From positions 4,415-68,414 of the forward strand of contig CAKPYQ010000006.1 in the NCBI GenBank assembly GCA_934203105.1: a stretch of 64,000 nt of DNA. The letters run 5' to 3'. How positions within the stretch are numbered: position 1 is the first letter of the stretch; each line of letters opens with the position of its first letter. Of the stretch, positions 8,454 to 16,737 are shown piece after piece. This stretch comes from an uncultured Alphaproteobacteria bacterium (GTDB taxonomy: Bacteria; Pseudomonadota; Alphaproteobacteria; CAAHEQ01; UBA3637). Under the pieces are notes generated by a model. That model was not told the DNA's origin. It searched no databases and worked only from the letters and a program-made list of their open reading frames with translations. Position numbers and translations under genes: made by a program.

Positions 8454-10066
8454 GCGAGGCGTTTTCCCTTTACATAGTTAATCAAAGCATTTGTCGAACT
8501 GTCGTGACAGAACGTTAAATGTTTGTCTTCCAATTCCGGCAAGATCTTCTTTGCCAAAACTTTGCCCAATTCAACGCCCCATTGATCGAAACTGTCGATC
8601 CCTAAAATGATACCGATGACAAAGACTTTGTGTTCATACATAGCGATCAAACGCCCCAAGTTACGCGGGGATAATTCGTCCATCAAAATGCTGTTTGTCG
8701 GGCGGTTGCCTGTAAAAGTTTTAAACGGAACTAACCAATCGGGCGTGCCTTCGGCTTTTACTTCTTCGGCAGTTTTGCCGCGCATTAACGCTTCGGGTTG
8801 AGCAATCGCGTTGGATAATAAAATGTTTTGGTGTTTGCCCGTTTCTTTCATCGAAAAAATCGGCGTGATAAAATCGCACGGGATTAAGTGCGTGCCTTGA
8901 TGGATCAATTGATAAAACGAATGTTGTCCGTTTGTCCCCGGTTCACCAAATAAAACGGGACCCGTCGGATAATTGACCGGATTGCCGTCTTTATCCCGGC
9001 TTTTGCCGTTTGATTCCATATCCAATTGTTGCAAATATGCCGGCAAGCGATGTAAGTATTGATAATAAGGCAAAACGGCATAAGTTTCGGCTTTGTAAAA
9101 CACATGATACCAAATACCGAGTAATCCCATAATCATCGGGATATTTTGTTCAATCGGTGCGGTTTTAAAATGTTCATCCATTTCAAAAGCGCCTTCCAAC
9201 ATTTCAATAAAGCGGTCATAGCCGATCGATAACATAATCGATAATCCGATGGCTGACCACATCGAATAACGGCCGCCGACAAAGTTCCAAAATTCAAACA
9301 TATTTTTTGTGTCAATGCCGAATTTTTCGACTTGCTCTGTGTTCGTTGATAAAGCAACAAAATGGGACGAGACGGCTTTTTCTCCCAAAGCTTTGACAAG
9401 CCAAGCGCGCGCGGTATTCGCATTTGTCATCGTTTCTTGTGTTGTAAATGTTTTGGACGCAATTAAAAACAACGTCGTTTCGGGATCGCATTTGTTTAAT
9501 GCTTCCACGATTGCGGCACCGTCAATGTTGGATACAAAATGAAAGTCAATATCGGGCGTTTTAAACTTTTTTAAGGCTTCAACAGCCATTAAAGGGCCTA
9601 AATCACTGCCTCCGATACCGATGTTGACAACGGATTTGATCCGCTTTCCGGTTGCGCCTTTCCATTCACCCGAACGCACTTTGTCCGAAAAATCGTGCAT
9701 TTTGTCCAATACCGCATTGATTTGAGGCATAACATCTTTGCCATCAACCAAAATCGGTGTGTTGGCACGGTTACGCAAAGCGATGTGCAAAACGGGTCTG
9801 TCTTCGGTAAAGTTAATCCGTTTGCCCGAAAACATTTCATCGCGTTTTTGTTCGATGTTGCATTCTTTTGCCAATTCGACCAATAACGGCATTGTTTCGT
9901 CTGTGATACGGTTTTTTGAATAATCCAACATAAAATCGTCCAAACGTAAAGTGTATTTGTTGGCTCTGGACGGATCGGCGGCAAACAAGTCGCGCATATG
10001 CAAGTGCTGTGTTTTTTCAAAGTGTGCTTTTAAAGCTTGAAAGCTTTTTAATTCGGTTAAACTCAT
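8450..10066 (-). CDS. pgi: Glucose-6-phosphate isomerase
   Basis: A 538-residue cytosolic enzyme interconverting glucose-6-phosphate and fructose-6-phosphate. Family signatures are clear: [25 protein letters not shown] and the C-terminal lysine region G-V-E-L-G-K. An upstream in-frame codon would extend the protein by 21 residues, but that extension overlaps the DUF3035 gene. The ATG at 10066 has an AAAGGAA site at proper distance and gives the usual N terminus, so it is chosen. It overlaps mutL by 4 nt. Confidence 0.96.
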   Translation of the reverse strand: MSLTELKSFQALKAHFEKTQHLHMRDLFAADPSRANKYTLRLDDFMLDYSKNRITDETMPLLVELAKECNIEQKRDEMFSGKRINFTEDRPVLHIALRNRANTPILVDGKDVMPQINAVLDKMHDFSDKVRSGEWKGATGKRIKSVVNIGIGGSDLGPLMAVEALKKFKTPDIDFHFVSNIDGAAIVEALNKCDPETTLFLIASKTFTTQETMTNANTARAWLVKALGEKAVSSHFVALSTNTEQVEKFGIDTKNMFEFWNFVGGRYSMWSAIGLSIMLSIGYDRFIEMLEGAFEMDEHFKTAPIEQNIPMIMGLLGIWYHVFYKAETYAVLPYYQYLHRLPAYLQQLDMESNGKSRDKDGNPVNYPTGPVLFGEPGTNGQHSFYQLIHQGTHLIPCDFITPIFSMKETGKHQNILLSNAIAQPEALMRGKTAEEVKAEGTPDWLVPFKTFTGNRPTNSILMDELSPRNLGRLIAMYEHKVFVIGIILGIDSFDQWGVELGKVLAKKILPELEDKHLTFCHDSSTNALINYVKGKRLA

Positions 10067-10079
10067 TGATGCAATTCCT

Positions 10080-10259
10080 TTATTTTTTTGTCGTTTCAGC
10101 GGCAACGTCTTTGGGCGGGCGCAGTTCATAATCAGGCGGCAAAGTCAAATCTTTGCGTGTCGAAACTTTTGTTTCATCCGGCGCGCGAAAAATCGTGCTT
10201 TTGGACGTGCAGGCGCTTAATGCACAAATAAGCAAACCGAATAACAGGATCTTTTTCAT
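10080..10259 (-). CDS. Small DUF3035-like lipoprotein
   Basis: A 59-residue protein. The N terminus is a lipoprotein signal ending in L-S-A-C at residue 17. The remainder has the DUF3035 core: P-D-E-T-K-V, then [13 protein letters not shown]3035 lipoproteins directly downstream of lspA are common in alphaproteobacteria, usually longer, so this is a minimal version. Its ATG overlaps the lspA stop (ATGA, 10256-10259), and pgi starts 13 nt after its stop. Function unknown; as a lipoprotein it is itself a likely substrate of the adjacent signal peptidase II. Confidence 0.75.
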   Translation of the reverse strand: MKKILLFGLLICALSACTSKSTIFRAPDETKVSTRKDLTLPPDYELRPPKDVAAETTKK

Positions 10260-10708
10260 TTTGTTTTCTCCTTTTTAAAAATCATACGAAACAACAACAA
10301 AACAACACCGATGCAAATCGCGCTGTCGGCAATGTTAAAGGCCGGCCAATGCCAACCGAATGCGTGAAAATCCAAAAAATCAACGACGGCTTTATAGCGA
10401 ATCCGATCCACAATATTGCCCAAAGCGCCACCCAAAATTAAAGCTAAACAGGTGCGGGTAAATACGTCCTTTTCTTTGATTAAAAAGTAAAGTAATACGG
10501 CGCTGATTAAAAAAGCAACTGCTGTCAAAATCCACGCGTCAAAGCCCGAAAACATCGAAAAACTGATGCCTTTGTTCATCACTAAAACCAGATTGAAAAA
10601 AGGCATGACTTCAATCGCAGAGCCAAAGGTAAGCGTGTTTAAAATAATTGCTTTTGTTCCCAAATCCGCCAAAACAACCAAAGCGGTAATTAAAAAATAA
10701 ATGCTCAT
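10256..10708 (-). CDS. lspA: Lipoprotein signal peptidase (signal peptidase II)
   Basis: A 150-residue inner-membrane aspartic protease with four hydrophobic helices. The two catalytic aspartates sit in the conserved blocks G-N-I-V-D-R-I-R and F-N-I-A-D-S-A-I. It removes the signal peptide from diacylglyceryl-modified prolipoproteins, of which this window encodes several. AAGGAG precedes the ATG and a good promoter lies just upstream. First gene of the lspA-mutL operon. Confidence 0.95.
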   Translation of the reverse strand: MSIYFLITALVVLADLGTKAIILNTLTFGSAIEVMPFFNLVLVMNKGISFSMFSGFDAWILTAVAFLISAVLLYFLIKEKDVFTRTCLALILGGALGNIVDRIRYKAVVDFLDFHAFGWHWPAFNIADSAICIGVVLLLFRMIFKKEKTK

Positions 10709-10729
10709 AAAAAAACTCCTTATATGATA

Positions 10730-10758
10730 TCTATACTCAAAAGAAAGAAAAAAGTAAA
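10730..10758 (-). promoter_or_regulatory. Promoter of the lspA operon
   Basis: On the minus strand TTTACT (10753-10758) and TATAGA (10730-10735) are separated by 17 bp, with the AAGGAG of lspA just downstream. It is divergent from the argS promoter. Confidence 0.6.
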
Positions 10759-10778
10759 GAAATGTTTTTAAAAATCTG

Positions 10779-10807
10779 TTGCATTTATATCAAAAACAGG
10801 TTAAATT
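10779..10807 (+). promoter_or_regulatory. Promoter of the argS operon
   Basis: TTGCAT (10779-10784) and TAAATT (10802-10807) with a 17-bp spacer. The ATG at 10833 with its AAAGGA site lies just downstream. An earlier ATG at 10779 in the same frame would lie on the promoter itself and is not used. Confidence 0.5.
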
Positions 10808-10832
10808 CATAAAAAAGAAAGGATTTAAAAAA

Positions 10833-12581
10833 ATGAACGTATTTACTATTTTAAAAAACGAAATCAAAGAAACTGTTAAAAATTTGGCCGAACAAGGCAA
10901 AATTAACGCTTTGCCGAATATGGATAAAATTACCGCAGAAGCGCCACGCGATGCATCTCATGGCGATGTGGCAACAAATGTTGCAATGGTGTGTGCGGGT
11001 CAGCTTGGGTTAAAACCACGTCAGTTTGCTGAATTGATTGCGGCAGAATTGCAAAATTCACCGGCTGTTGACAGTGTGGAAATTGCCGGTCCCGGTTTCA
11101 TTAACTTAAAATTATCCAACGGCTTTTGGTATGAACAGCTGTTAACGATTTTGGATAAAAAAGAAAAATACGGCGACTCTGATATGGGCAAGGGCGAAAA
11201 AGTCAATGTTGAGTTTTGCTCGGTCAACCCGACGGGTCCGCTTCATATCGGCCATGTGCGCGGTGCTGTTTTCGGCGATGCTTTGTCGGCTTTGTTACAA
11301 AAGGCCGGTTATGATGTGACGCGCGAATATTACATCAATGATGCCGGTGCGCAAATGGACAAATTGGCGCGTTCGGCATATTTGCGCTATCGCGAGGCAA
11401 TGGGCGAAGATATCGGCGAGATTCCGGAAGGCTATTACCCCGGTGAGTATTTAAAGGAAGTCGGTAAAGCAGTTGCTGATAAAGACGGGGGCAAATGGAT
11501 GGACGTTCCCGAAGAAGAGTGTCATTTGTATTTCCGTCAGACGGCGTGTGATATGATGATGGCGCTGATTCGAAAGGATTTGGCGGGGCTTGGCATTCAT
11601 TTTGATGTCTTTTCTTCTGAAAAAGCGATTGCCGAATCGGGTGGAATTGAGCGTGCTTTGAAAGTCTTAAATGATGCCGGATTGGTTTATAAAGGCATAC
11701 CGGAAAAACCCAAGAGCGCCAAAGCGGCGGAAGATTGGGAACCGCAAGAAATGTTGTTGTTCCGTTCGACGGCTTTTGGTGATGAAACGGACAGACCGCT
11801 TGCGCGTGCGAATGGAACATATACTTATTTTACGCCGGATATTGCGTATCAATACAACAAGTTCGAACGCGGATTTAAAAAATTGATTATGGTATTGGGT
11901 GCCGACCATGCGGGCTATGTCAAACGCTTAACGTCGGCCGTAAATGCAGTTACAAGCGGCCAAGCCAGTTTAGATATGTCTTTGGTTCAAATGGTCAGCT
12001 TTTCAAAAGACGGCCAACCGTTTAAAATGTCAAAGCGTGCCGGTACGGTTGTTTTGTTGTCCGATTTGTTGGAAGAAATTGATAAAGACGTTGTGCGTTT
12101 CTTTATGCTGACGCGTAAAAATGACAGCCAGTTGGATTTTGATTTGGTAAAGGTCAAAGAGCAATCCAAAGATAATCCGGTTTTCTATGTACAATATGCG
12201 CATGCACGGGCGTATTCGGTTTTCCGCCATGCAAAGCAAATGTTCGGGGATAATATCTTGGATAATTTGCGCGATGCCGACTTAACGTTGTTAAAGGACG
12301 AATCGGAAGTGGCTTTGATCCGTTTGTTGGCGGGCTTTCCGCGTCAAATCGAACTGGCCGCTATGGTCAACGAACCGCACCGGATTGCGTATTATTTATA
12401 TGATTTGGCATCAGCTTTCCATGCTTTGTGGAACAAAGGGCGTGATGATGTGCAAATGCGTTTCTTGGACGAAAACAATGTTGAATTGTCAAAAGCACGT
12501 TTGGCGTTGATCCAAGCAGTGTGCTTTGTGATTGCGTCGGGCTTGTCCGTGTTCGGCGTTCAACCGGTAAAGGAGATGTAA
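10833..12581 (+). CDS. argS: Arginyl-tRNA synthetase
   Basis: A 582-residue class I synthetase. The HIGH motif appears as P-L-H-I-G-H-V-R-G, and the KMSKS motif as F-K-M-S-K-R-A-G. The C-terminal DALR anticodon-binding domain follows, starting near Y-V-Q-Y-A-H-A-R. The N-terminal Add1 domain is present with the D-A-S-H-G-D-V-A-T-N motif typical of bacterial ArgRS. First gene of an argS-SPOR-nagZ-M50-small protein operon, the front half of which is a recurrent alphaproteobacterial arrangement. Confidence 0.96.
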   Translation: MNVFTILKNEIKETVKNLAEQGKINALPNMDKITAEAPRDASHGDVATNVAMVCAGQLGLKPRQFAELIAAELQNSPAVDSVEIAGPGFINLKLSNGFWYEQLLTILDKKEKYGDSDMGKGEKVNVEFCSVNPTGPLHIGHVRGAVFGDALSALLQKAGYDVTREYYINDAGAQMDKLARSAYLRYREAMGEDIGEIPEGYYPGEYLKEVGKAVADKDGGKWMDVPEEECHLYFRQTACDMMMALIRKDLAGLGIHFDVFSSEKAIAESGGIERALKVLNDAGLVYKGIPEKPKSAKAAEDWEPQEMLLFRSTAFGDETDRPLARANGTYTYFTPDIAYQYNKFERGFKKLIMVLGADHAGYVKRLTSAVNAVTSGQASLDMSLVQMVSFSKDGQPFKMSKRAGTVVLLSDLLEEIDKDVVRFFMLTRKNDSQLDFDLVKVKEQSKDNPVFYVQYAHARAYSVFRHAKQMFGDNILDNLRDADLTLLKDESEVALIRLLAGFPRQIELAAMVNEPHRIAYYLYDLASAFHALWNKGRDDVQMRFLDENNVELSKARLALIQAVCFVIASGLSVFGVQPVKEM

Positions 12582-12582
12582 T

Positions 12583-13665
12583 ATGGAACCGTTTGATGAG
12601 AATAAAAAAGTACCTGATTTTTTTGCAACGCGGGCGCAGGTGCGCTCGGACAGCGATGATGAGGACGCGCTGGAAACATCAAAGCAAGACGATTACTTTG
12701 ATGATAAAAAGCAACCGGTTTTGGATACGTCAATGGAATCGCCTTTGTCGGACGATGATGACGAAGTGCCGTATGATTTTCGCGCCGAATATAAAGAGCG
12801 AATCGGCAACACTTTTGCCGGCGATTCCGATGATGTTGAAAAAAAGTTTTCATCTGTTCGGTGGAATGCAATCGGTATCGGCATTTTAATCGGTGTTTTG
12901 GTGGCGTTGTTGGTCAGCGTGTTTTTGTTCGGTGGATCGGACGATGAAGATACGATGGATCAACCGATTGTTGTATCGGAAAGTAAGCGACCTGTTAAAG
13001 TGCGGCCGACAAATCCGGGCGGTATGGACATTCCCGACCAAGATAAAACAATATATAAGCGTATGCGTACCGATAAAGTGGATACGCAAGTTGAACGTTT
13101 TGTGATGACGGAAGAAGAGCCTGTCCGTCCGCAGGTGCCGACGCGCGAAGGCGAAGTTTTGGGTACGCCACGCGTCATGCCGGAAACGGCCGACGAAATG
13201 GAATTGGAAGTCTTATCCGTTCAACAAAAGGCTGTTCAAGTACCGGCGGCAAAGCCTGTCGTAACAGAGGCTAAGCCTGTAAAGACGGTATCGGCTGAAA
13301 AAGCTGCGCCAAAGGCTGTGGCTGCTCCGGCAAAAGTCGAAACAGTGAAAAAGCCTGTGGCTGTTGCCTCTGCTTCTACGCCTGCCAAAAAGCAACAAGA
13401 AACATCAACGGCGATGACAAAAACTTGGCATGTTCAGTTGATTTCCTTGCCGTCCAAAGCAGGTGCGCAAAAGGCTTGGCCGAAGATTTTAAAGGCGCAT
13501 TCGACTTTATTGTCCGGTTTGCCTCATGACATTGCCGAAGTTCAAATCAAAGGCAAAGGGAAATTTTACCGTTTGCGCGTGGGCGATTTTGCAAAACGTC
13601 AAGATGCTCAAAACCTGTGCAATAAGTTAAAGGCACGCAAGCAAGATTGTACGTTGACGAAATAA
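12583..13665 (+). CDS. SPOR domain-containing membrane protein
   Basis: A 360-residue type II membrane protein: an acidic cytoplasmic N-terminal region of about 90 residues (D/E runs), one transmembrane helix at about 95-115, a long Ala/Lys/Pro/Val-rich periplasmic linker, and a C-terminal SPOR domain (from about residue 280, W-H-V-Q-L-I-S to the end). SPOR domains bind denuded glycan strands at the division site. It lies between argS and nagZ as in other alphaproteobacteria. The stop overlaps the nagZ start as TAATG. Confidence 0.88.
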   Translation: MEPFDENKKVPDFFATRAQVRSDSDDEDALETSKQDDYFDDKKQPVLDTSMESPLSDDDDEVPYDFRAEYKERIGNTFAGDSDDVEKKFSSVRWNAIGIGILIGVLVALLVSVFLFGGSDDEDTMDQPIVVSESKRPVKVRPTNPGGMDIPDQDKTIYKRMRTDKVDTQVERFVMTEEEPVRPQVPTREGEVLGTPRVMPETADEMELEVLSVQQKAVQVPAAKPVVTEAKPVKTVSAEKAAPKAVAAPAKVETVKKPVAVASASTPAKKQQETSTAMTKTWHVQLISLPSKAGAQKAWPKILKAHSTLLSGLPHDIAEVQIKGKGKFYRLRVGDFAKRQDAQNLCNKLKARKQDCTLTK

Positions 13666-14612
13666 TGACAGATTTACGCGCAGTTATTTTCGGGTGTTCA
13701 GGGACGGTGTTATCACCGCAAGAGGCCGACTTTTTCCATAAAGTCAATCCGTTGGGGTTTATTTTGTTTGCACGCAACGTCGAAAATCCCACACAGTTAA
13801 AGCAATTGACAACTGATTTGCGTACCTGTGTCGGTCGAAAAGACGCGCCAATTTTGGTTGATCAGGAAGGCGGACGCGTACAGCGTTTAAAGTCTCCTTT
13901 TTGGGCCGAGTTACCGGCGGCGCAAACTTATGGTGATTTGTACGACGCAGGGAAAACAACGCAAGCGTTAGAGGGGCTTTCGCATCATGTGGACGTGTTG
14001 GCGCGGACATTGTCGGACGTTGGGATCAACGTTGATTGTTGGCCATGTTTGGACGTTGCAACGGATAATGTCAGTCCGGTTTTGGGGGACCGCTTATTTT
14101 CCAAAAATCCGTCGACTGTGGAGCAACTTGGTTTGCATGCGATCGGTGAAATGTTGGGGCGTGGTTTGATGCCGGTTGTCAAGCATTTGCCGGGGTATGG
14201 CCGCGCAACTGTTGACCCACATAAAAGCTTACCGATAGTGGACGCCGATTTAAATCTGTTGCAACAGGATTTTTTACCCTTTAAAGCCGTTCAAATGCCC
14301 GTATGGGGAATGACGGCGCATGTGCTTTATCGTACTTTGGACGATCAAAGACCTGCAACCGTTTCGCAAAAAGTCATTGATTTTATTCGTATAAATATTG
14401 GATTTAACGGTTTTTTGGTGACCGACGATATTTCTATGGGCGCTTTGGGCAATGACGTTGGCCAATCCGCAAAAGATTGTTTAAAGGCGGGCTGTGATGC
14501 GGTGCTTCACTGTAACGGTTTGATGGACGAAATGCATGCTGTGGCGGATGTTGTGCCGGCTATGACGGCACCGGCTTTTGAACGTTATCTTCAAGCAAAG
14601 GAGTTGTTATAA
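13665..14612 (+). CDS. nagZ: Beta-N-acetylhexosaminidase NagZ (family GH3)
   Basis: A 315-residue cytoplasmic glycosidase that removes GlcNAc from anhydromuropeptides in peptidoglycan recycling. The GH3 features are visible: V-D-Q-E-G-G-R-V-Q-R-L, K-H-L-P-G-Y-G with the dyad histidine in D-P-H-K-S-L-P, and the nucleophile in T-D-D-I-S-M-G-A-L. The usual P-G-H-G reads P-G-Y-G here, a mild deviation. The ATG overlaps the SPOR stop codon, implying translational coupling; this is preferred to an in-frame ATG 18 nt further upstream. Confidence 0.93.
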   Translation: MTDLRAVIFGCSGTVLSPQEADFFHKVNPLGFILFARNVENPTQLKQLTTDLRTCVGRKDAPILVDQEGGRVQRLKSPFWAELPAAQTYGDLYDAGKTTQALEGLSHHVDVLARTLSDVGINVDCWPCLDVATDNVSPVLGDRLFSKNPSTVEQLGLHAIGEMLGRGLMPVVKHLPGYGRATVDPHKSLPIVDADLNLLQQDFLPFKAVQMPVWGMTAHVLYRTLDDQRPATVSQKVIDFIRINIGFNGFLVTDDISMGALGNDVGQSAKDCLKAGCDAVLHCNGLMDEMHAVADVVPAMTAPAFERYLQAKELL

Positions 14613-14613
14613 A

Positions 14614-15279
14614 ATGACGCAGTCTTTATGGGATCTTTCGACATTTGTCATTCCGCTGTTTTTAGCAATTATTTTGCACGAAATAGCGCATGGTGTGGCG
14701 GCGTATAAGTTGGGCGATTCGACAGCCAAAAGTTTGGGACGATTAACGTTAAACCCAATCCCGCACATTGACCCGATCGGCTCTATTTTGGTGCCGGCCG
14801 CTTTGTTTTTATCAAACGCCGGCGTGATGTTCGGCTGGGCAAAGCCTGTGCCGGTTAATTTTGATGCGTTGCGTGATCGCAAAAAAGATATGGGCTTGGT
14901 TGCGTTAGCAGGACCTTTATTGAACTTTTTATTGGCGCTTTTGACGGGGGCGTTGATTGTCTTTTTATCGAAAACGTTAACGGGCAAACCCGGCATAGCG
15001 GGACAATGGTTTTTGCAAAGTTTGATGGCTTTCTTTTCGGTGAATTTAGCTCTGTGCGCTTTTAATTTGTTGCCGATTTTACCGCTTGATGGCGGGCGTA
15101 TTTTGGTGTCCGTGTTACCAAAGCGGTTGTCGGAAGAATACGCCGCGACCGAACGCTATGGATTTTTTGTGTTAATGGGATTGTTGTTTTTGTTGCCGAC
15201 ATTCGGGATCGATTTTATTCGTTCCTATATGGCGTGGATGGTGACGGGCTTAATGGAAATTATAACGTTTATTTTATAG
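14614..15279 (+). CDS. Site-2 protease family (M50) membrane metalloprotease
   Basis: A 221-residue integral membrane protein with 5-6 hydrophobic segments. Zinc motif H-E-I-A-H is at about residues 23-27 in the first helix; the second M50 motif, N-L-L-P-I-L-P-L-D-G-G, provides the third ligand aspartate. It belongs to the compact rhomboid-sized M50B branch lacking a PDZ domain. Substrate unknown. An AAAGGAG site precedes ATG 14614. It occupies the place where scpA and scpB commonly follow nagZ in alphaproteobacteria. Confidence 0.88.
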   Translation: MTQSLWDLSTFVIPLFLAIILHEIAHGVAAYKLGDSTAKSLGRLTLNPIPHIDPIGSILVPAALFLSNAGVMFGWAKPVPVNFDALRDRKKDMGLVALAGPLLNFLLALLTGALIVFLSKTLTGKPGIAGQWFLQSLMAFFSVNLALCAFNLLPILPLDGGRILVSVLPKRLSEEYAATERYGFFVLMGLLFLLPTFGIDFIRSYMAWMVTGLMEIITFIL

Positions 15280-15290
15280 GAGATAAAAAA

Positions 15291-15530
15291 ATGGCTTATT
15301 CAGAACTTATTTTAATTGCGTTGATTTTGTTGATTGTTTTTGCGGGGGCGCAGGTGCAAAAATTGGTGCATTTGTTGCGCGGGAAAAATAAGGAAGTCGC
15401 GCCTCAACCGCAACCGTTGAAAACGCTGATCAGCGCTGCTGATACACCGGTAAAGCCCAAAAAAGTACCGGTTAAAAAAGTGGCACATAAAAAAATGACC
15501 GCCAAAAAGTCGGTTAAGCGAAAAAAATAA
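15291..15530 (+). CDS. Small membrane protein, possibly TatA-like
   Basis: A 79-residue protein with a strong AGGAG site. It has one N-terminal hydrophobic helix (about residues 4-19), then F-A-G-A-Q-V-Q-K-L and an amphipathic stretch, then a flexible Lys/Pro/Ala tail that is strongly basic at the end. The order helix, F-x-G hinge, amphipathic helix, charged tail is that of TatA/TatE. In many alphaproteobacteria tatA follows argS-SPOR-nagZ-scpAB, so the position fits too. Sequence similarity is weak and no tatB or tatC follows, so this is a suggestion; a generic small basic membrane protein is the alternative. Confidence 0.65.
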   Translation: MAYSELILIALILLIVFAGAQVQKLVHLLRGKNKEVAPQPQPLKTLISAADTPVKPKKVPVKKVAHKKMTAKKSVKRKK

Positions 15531-15540
15531 TTTTTTTTAA

Positions 15541-15576
15541 AAAAGCGCTCTTTTGTTAATAAGGGGCGCTTTTTTG
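15541..15576 (+). terminator. Rho-independent terminator of the argS operon
   Basis: AAAAGCGCTC (15541-15550) pairs with GGGCGCTTTT (from 15564), followed by a T run. It lies 10 nt beyond the last stop codon of the operon. Confidence 0.85.
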
Positions 15577-15629
15577 TTTGCCAAAATAAACATTGAGTGC
15601 GATGAGCCTCTAAAAGCACTATAAAAAAA

Positions 15630-16592
15630 CTATTCGCGTGTTTTTGTAAAATCGAATAAGTCCGGTGTATAATATTGTCCTGATACTTTTTGGGGCGCCG
15701 TTTTGGGGTTTGTTTGTGTGGCCACACCGTTATTTATAAAGGAAAATAAATCCGTTTCTTTTTCATTGGGTTTCACCGTTACCGTACTTTGGTTGTTTTT
15801 TTCATTGATTGATTTTTCAAAAACCTGAGCCGATAAAGAATACAAATTTGCATTTAAAAATGCCGTTGCCATATTTTTGCCGTCAAAGTCTTCGAATGCA
15901 GTGTCGGCTTCAAAATAAAAATTGTTTGTTAATTTTGTCGGAACGGATATCGGGGTTTTGCTGTCGTCATGGGTTCTTAAAAAGTATAAAAAGGGCGTCG
16001 TTTTTAATCTGTTCCCATTTATGTTTAATGAAAAAATCTGATGCGGGTCGATATGACATTCTTTCATCAGCTTTGTTGCTGTGTCATTGCCTGTGCCAAA
16101 AGCATTTTCTTTAGCGCTGTATAACATCAAAAGCGCCGCTTTTTGTCTTTCGGACTTGGCATAGCTTATTTCTTCATCATCATTGTCGTATGACGCGCCG
16201 TTAATGCGCGCTTCCGTGTCCAAATAAATTTCTTTGGCTTTGGCGTCCGATTCGTCTTCGGCATTGATGAAACAAACGGCTAAATCGGTGGCTTTAAACT
16301 CCAAAGCAAAGGTTGCTAAATCTTGCTTGACGCCGTTGATGGTTTGATAATATTCGTTTAAAGATGCTTCTTTTAAAAATAAAGTTTTTGCTTCGTTTTT
16401 TAAGATTTCTTTTTTGGCGCCGTTGCTGTCGGCATAGTCGGCAATTAAACTGGTCAATCGATAAAAAGAGCTCTGTTTTTCCGGCGATGCTTTTGATATA
16501 TCGTGTGCAGTTTGGAAATAATCCTCTCTTAATTCCTTGGTGAATTGTTCCATTAACTGTGGGCGTTTTTGGGCGGTTTGAGAGTAAAACAT
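15630..16592 (-). CDS. Hypothetical cytoplasmic protein (320 aa)
   Basis: No family recognised. The protein has no signal peptide or membrane segment and is rich in D/E/K/N, with helical-looking N-terminal two thirds and a Thr/Asn/Lys-rich C-terminal part. The start at 16592 is set by a GGAGG site 5-8 nt upstream; an in-frame TTG 12 nt earlier would overlap that site. It has its own promoter and no operon partner, lying between two convergent/divergent units. Composition and codon use look like the neighbours, so it appears native. It could be a lineage-specific effector or cytoplasmic factor, but nothing in the sequence says which. Confidence 0.75.
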   Translation of the reverse strand: MFYSQTAQKRPQLMEQFTKELREDYFQTAHDISKASPEKQSSFYRLTSLIADYADSNGAKKEILKNEAKTLFLKEASLNEYYQTINGVKQDLATFALEFKATDLAVCFINAEDESDAKAKEIYLDTEARINGASYDNDDEEISYAKSERQKAALLMLYSAKENAFGTGNDTATKLMKECHIDPHQIFSLNINGNRLKTTPFLYFLRTHDDSKTPISVPTKLTNNFYFEADTAFEDFDGKNMATAFLNANLYSLSAQVFEKSINEKNNQSTVTVKPNEKETDLFSFINNGVATQTNPKTAPQKVSGQYYTPDLFDFTKTRE

Positions 16593-16625
16593 CGGCTCCT
16601 CCAATCTTTATCTTTATATCTTTTC

Positions 16626-16654
16626 AGCATAGCATTGAATGCTTCAAATGTCAA
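16626..16654 (-). promoter_or_regulatory. Promoter of the 320-aa hypothetical gene
   Basis: On the minus strand TTGACA (16649-16654), a 17-bp spacer and TATGCT (16626-16631). Confidence 0.65.
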
Positions 16655-16737
16655 GAAGCGATTTTTTTTAAAAAAACAGTTTTCAATTTTATTTTTTTCT
16701 GTTAAAATTATGTGAAATAAAAAAAGGCAGGTTATAA

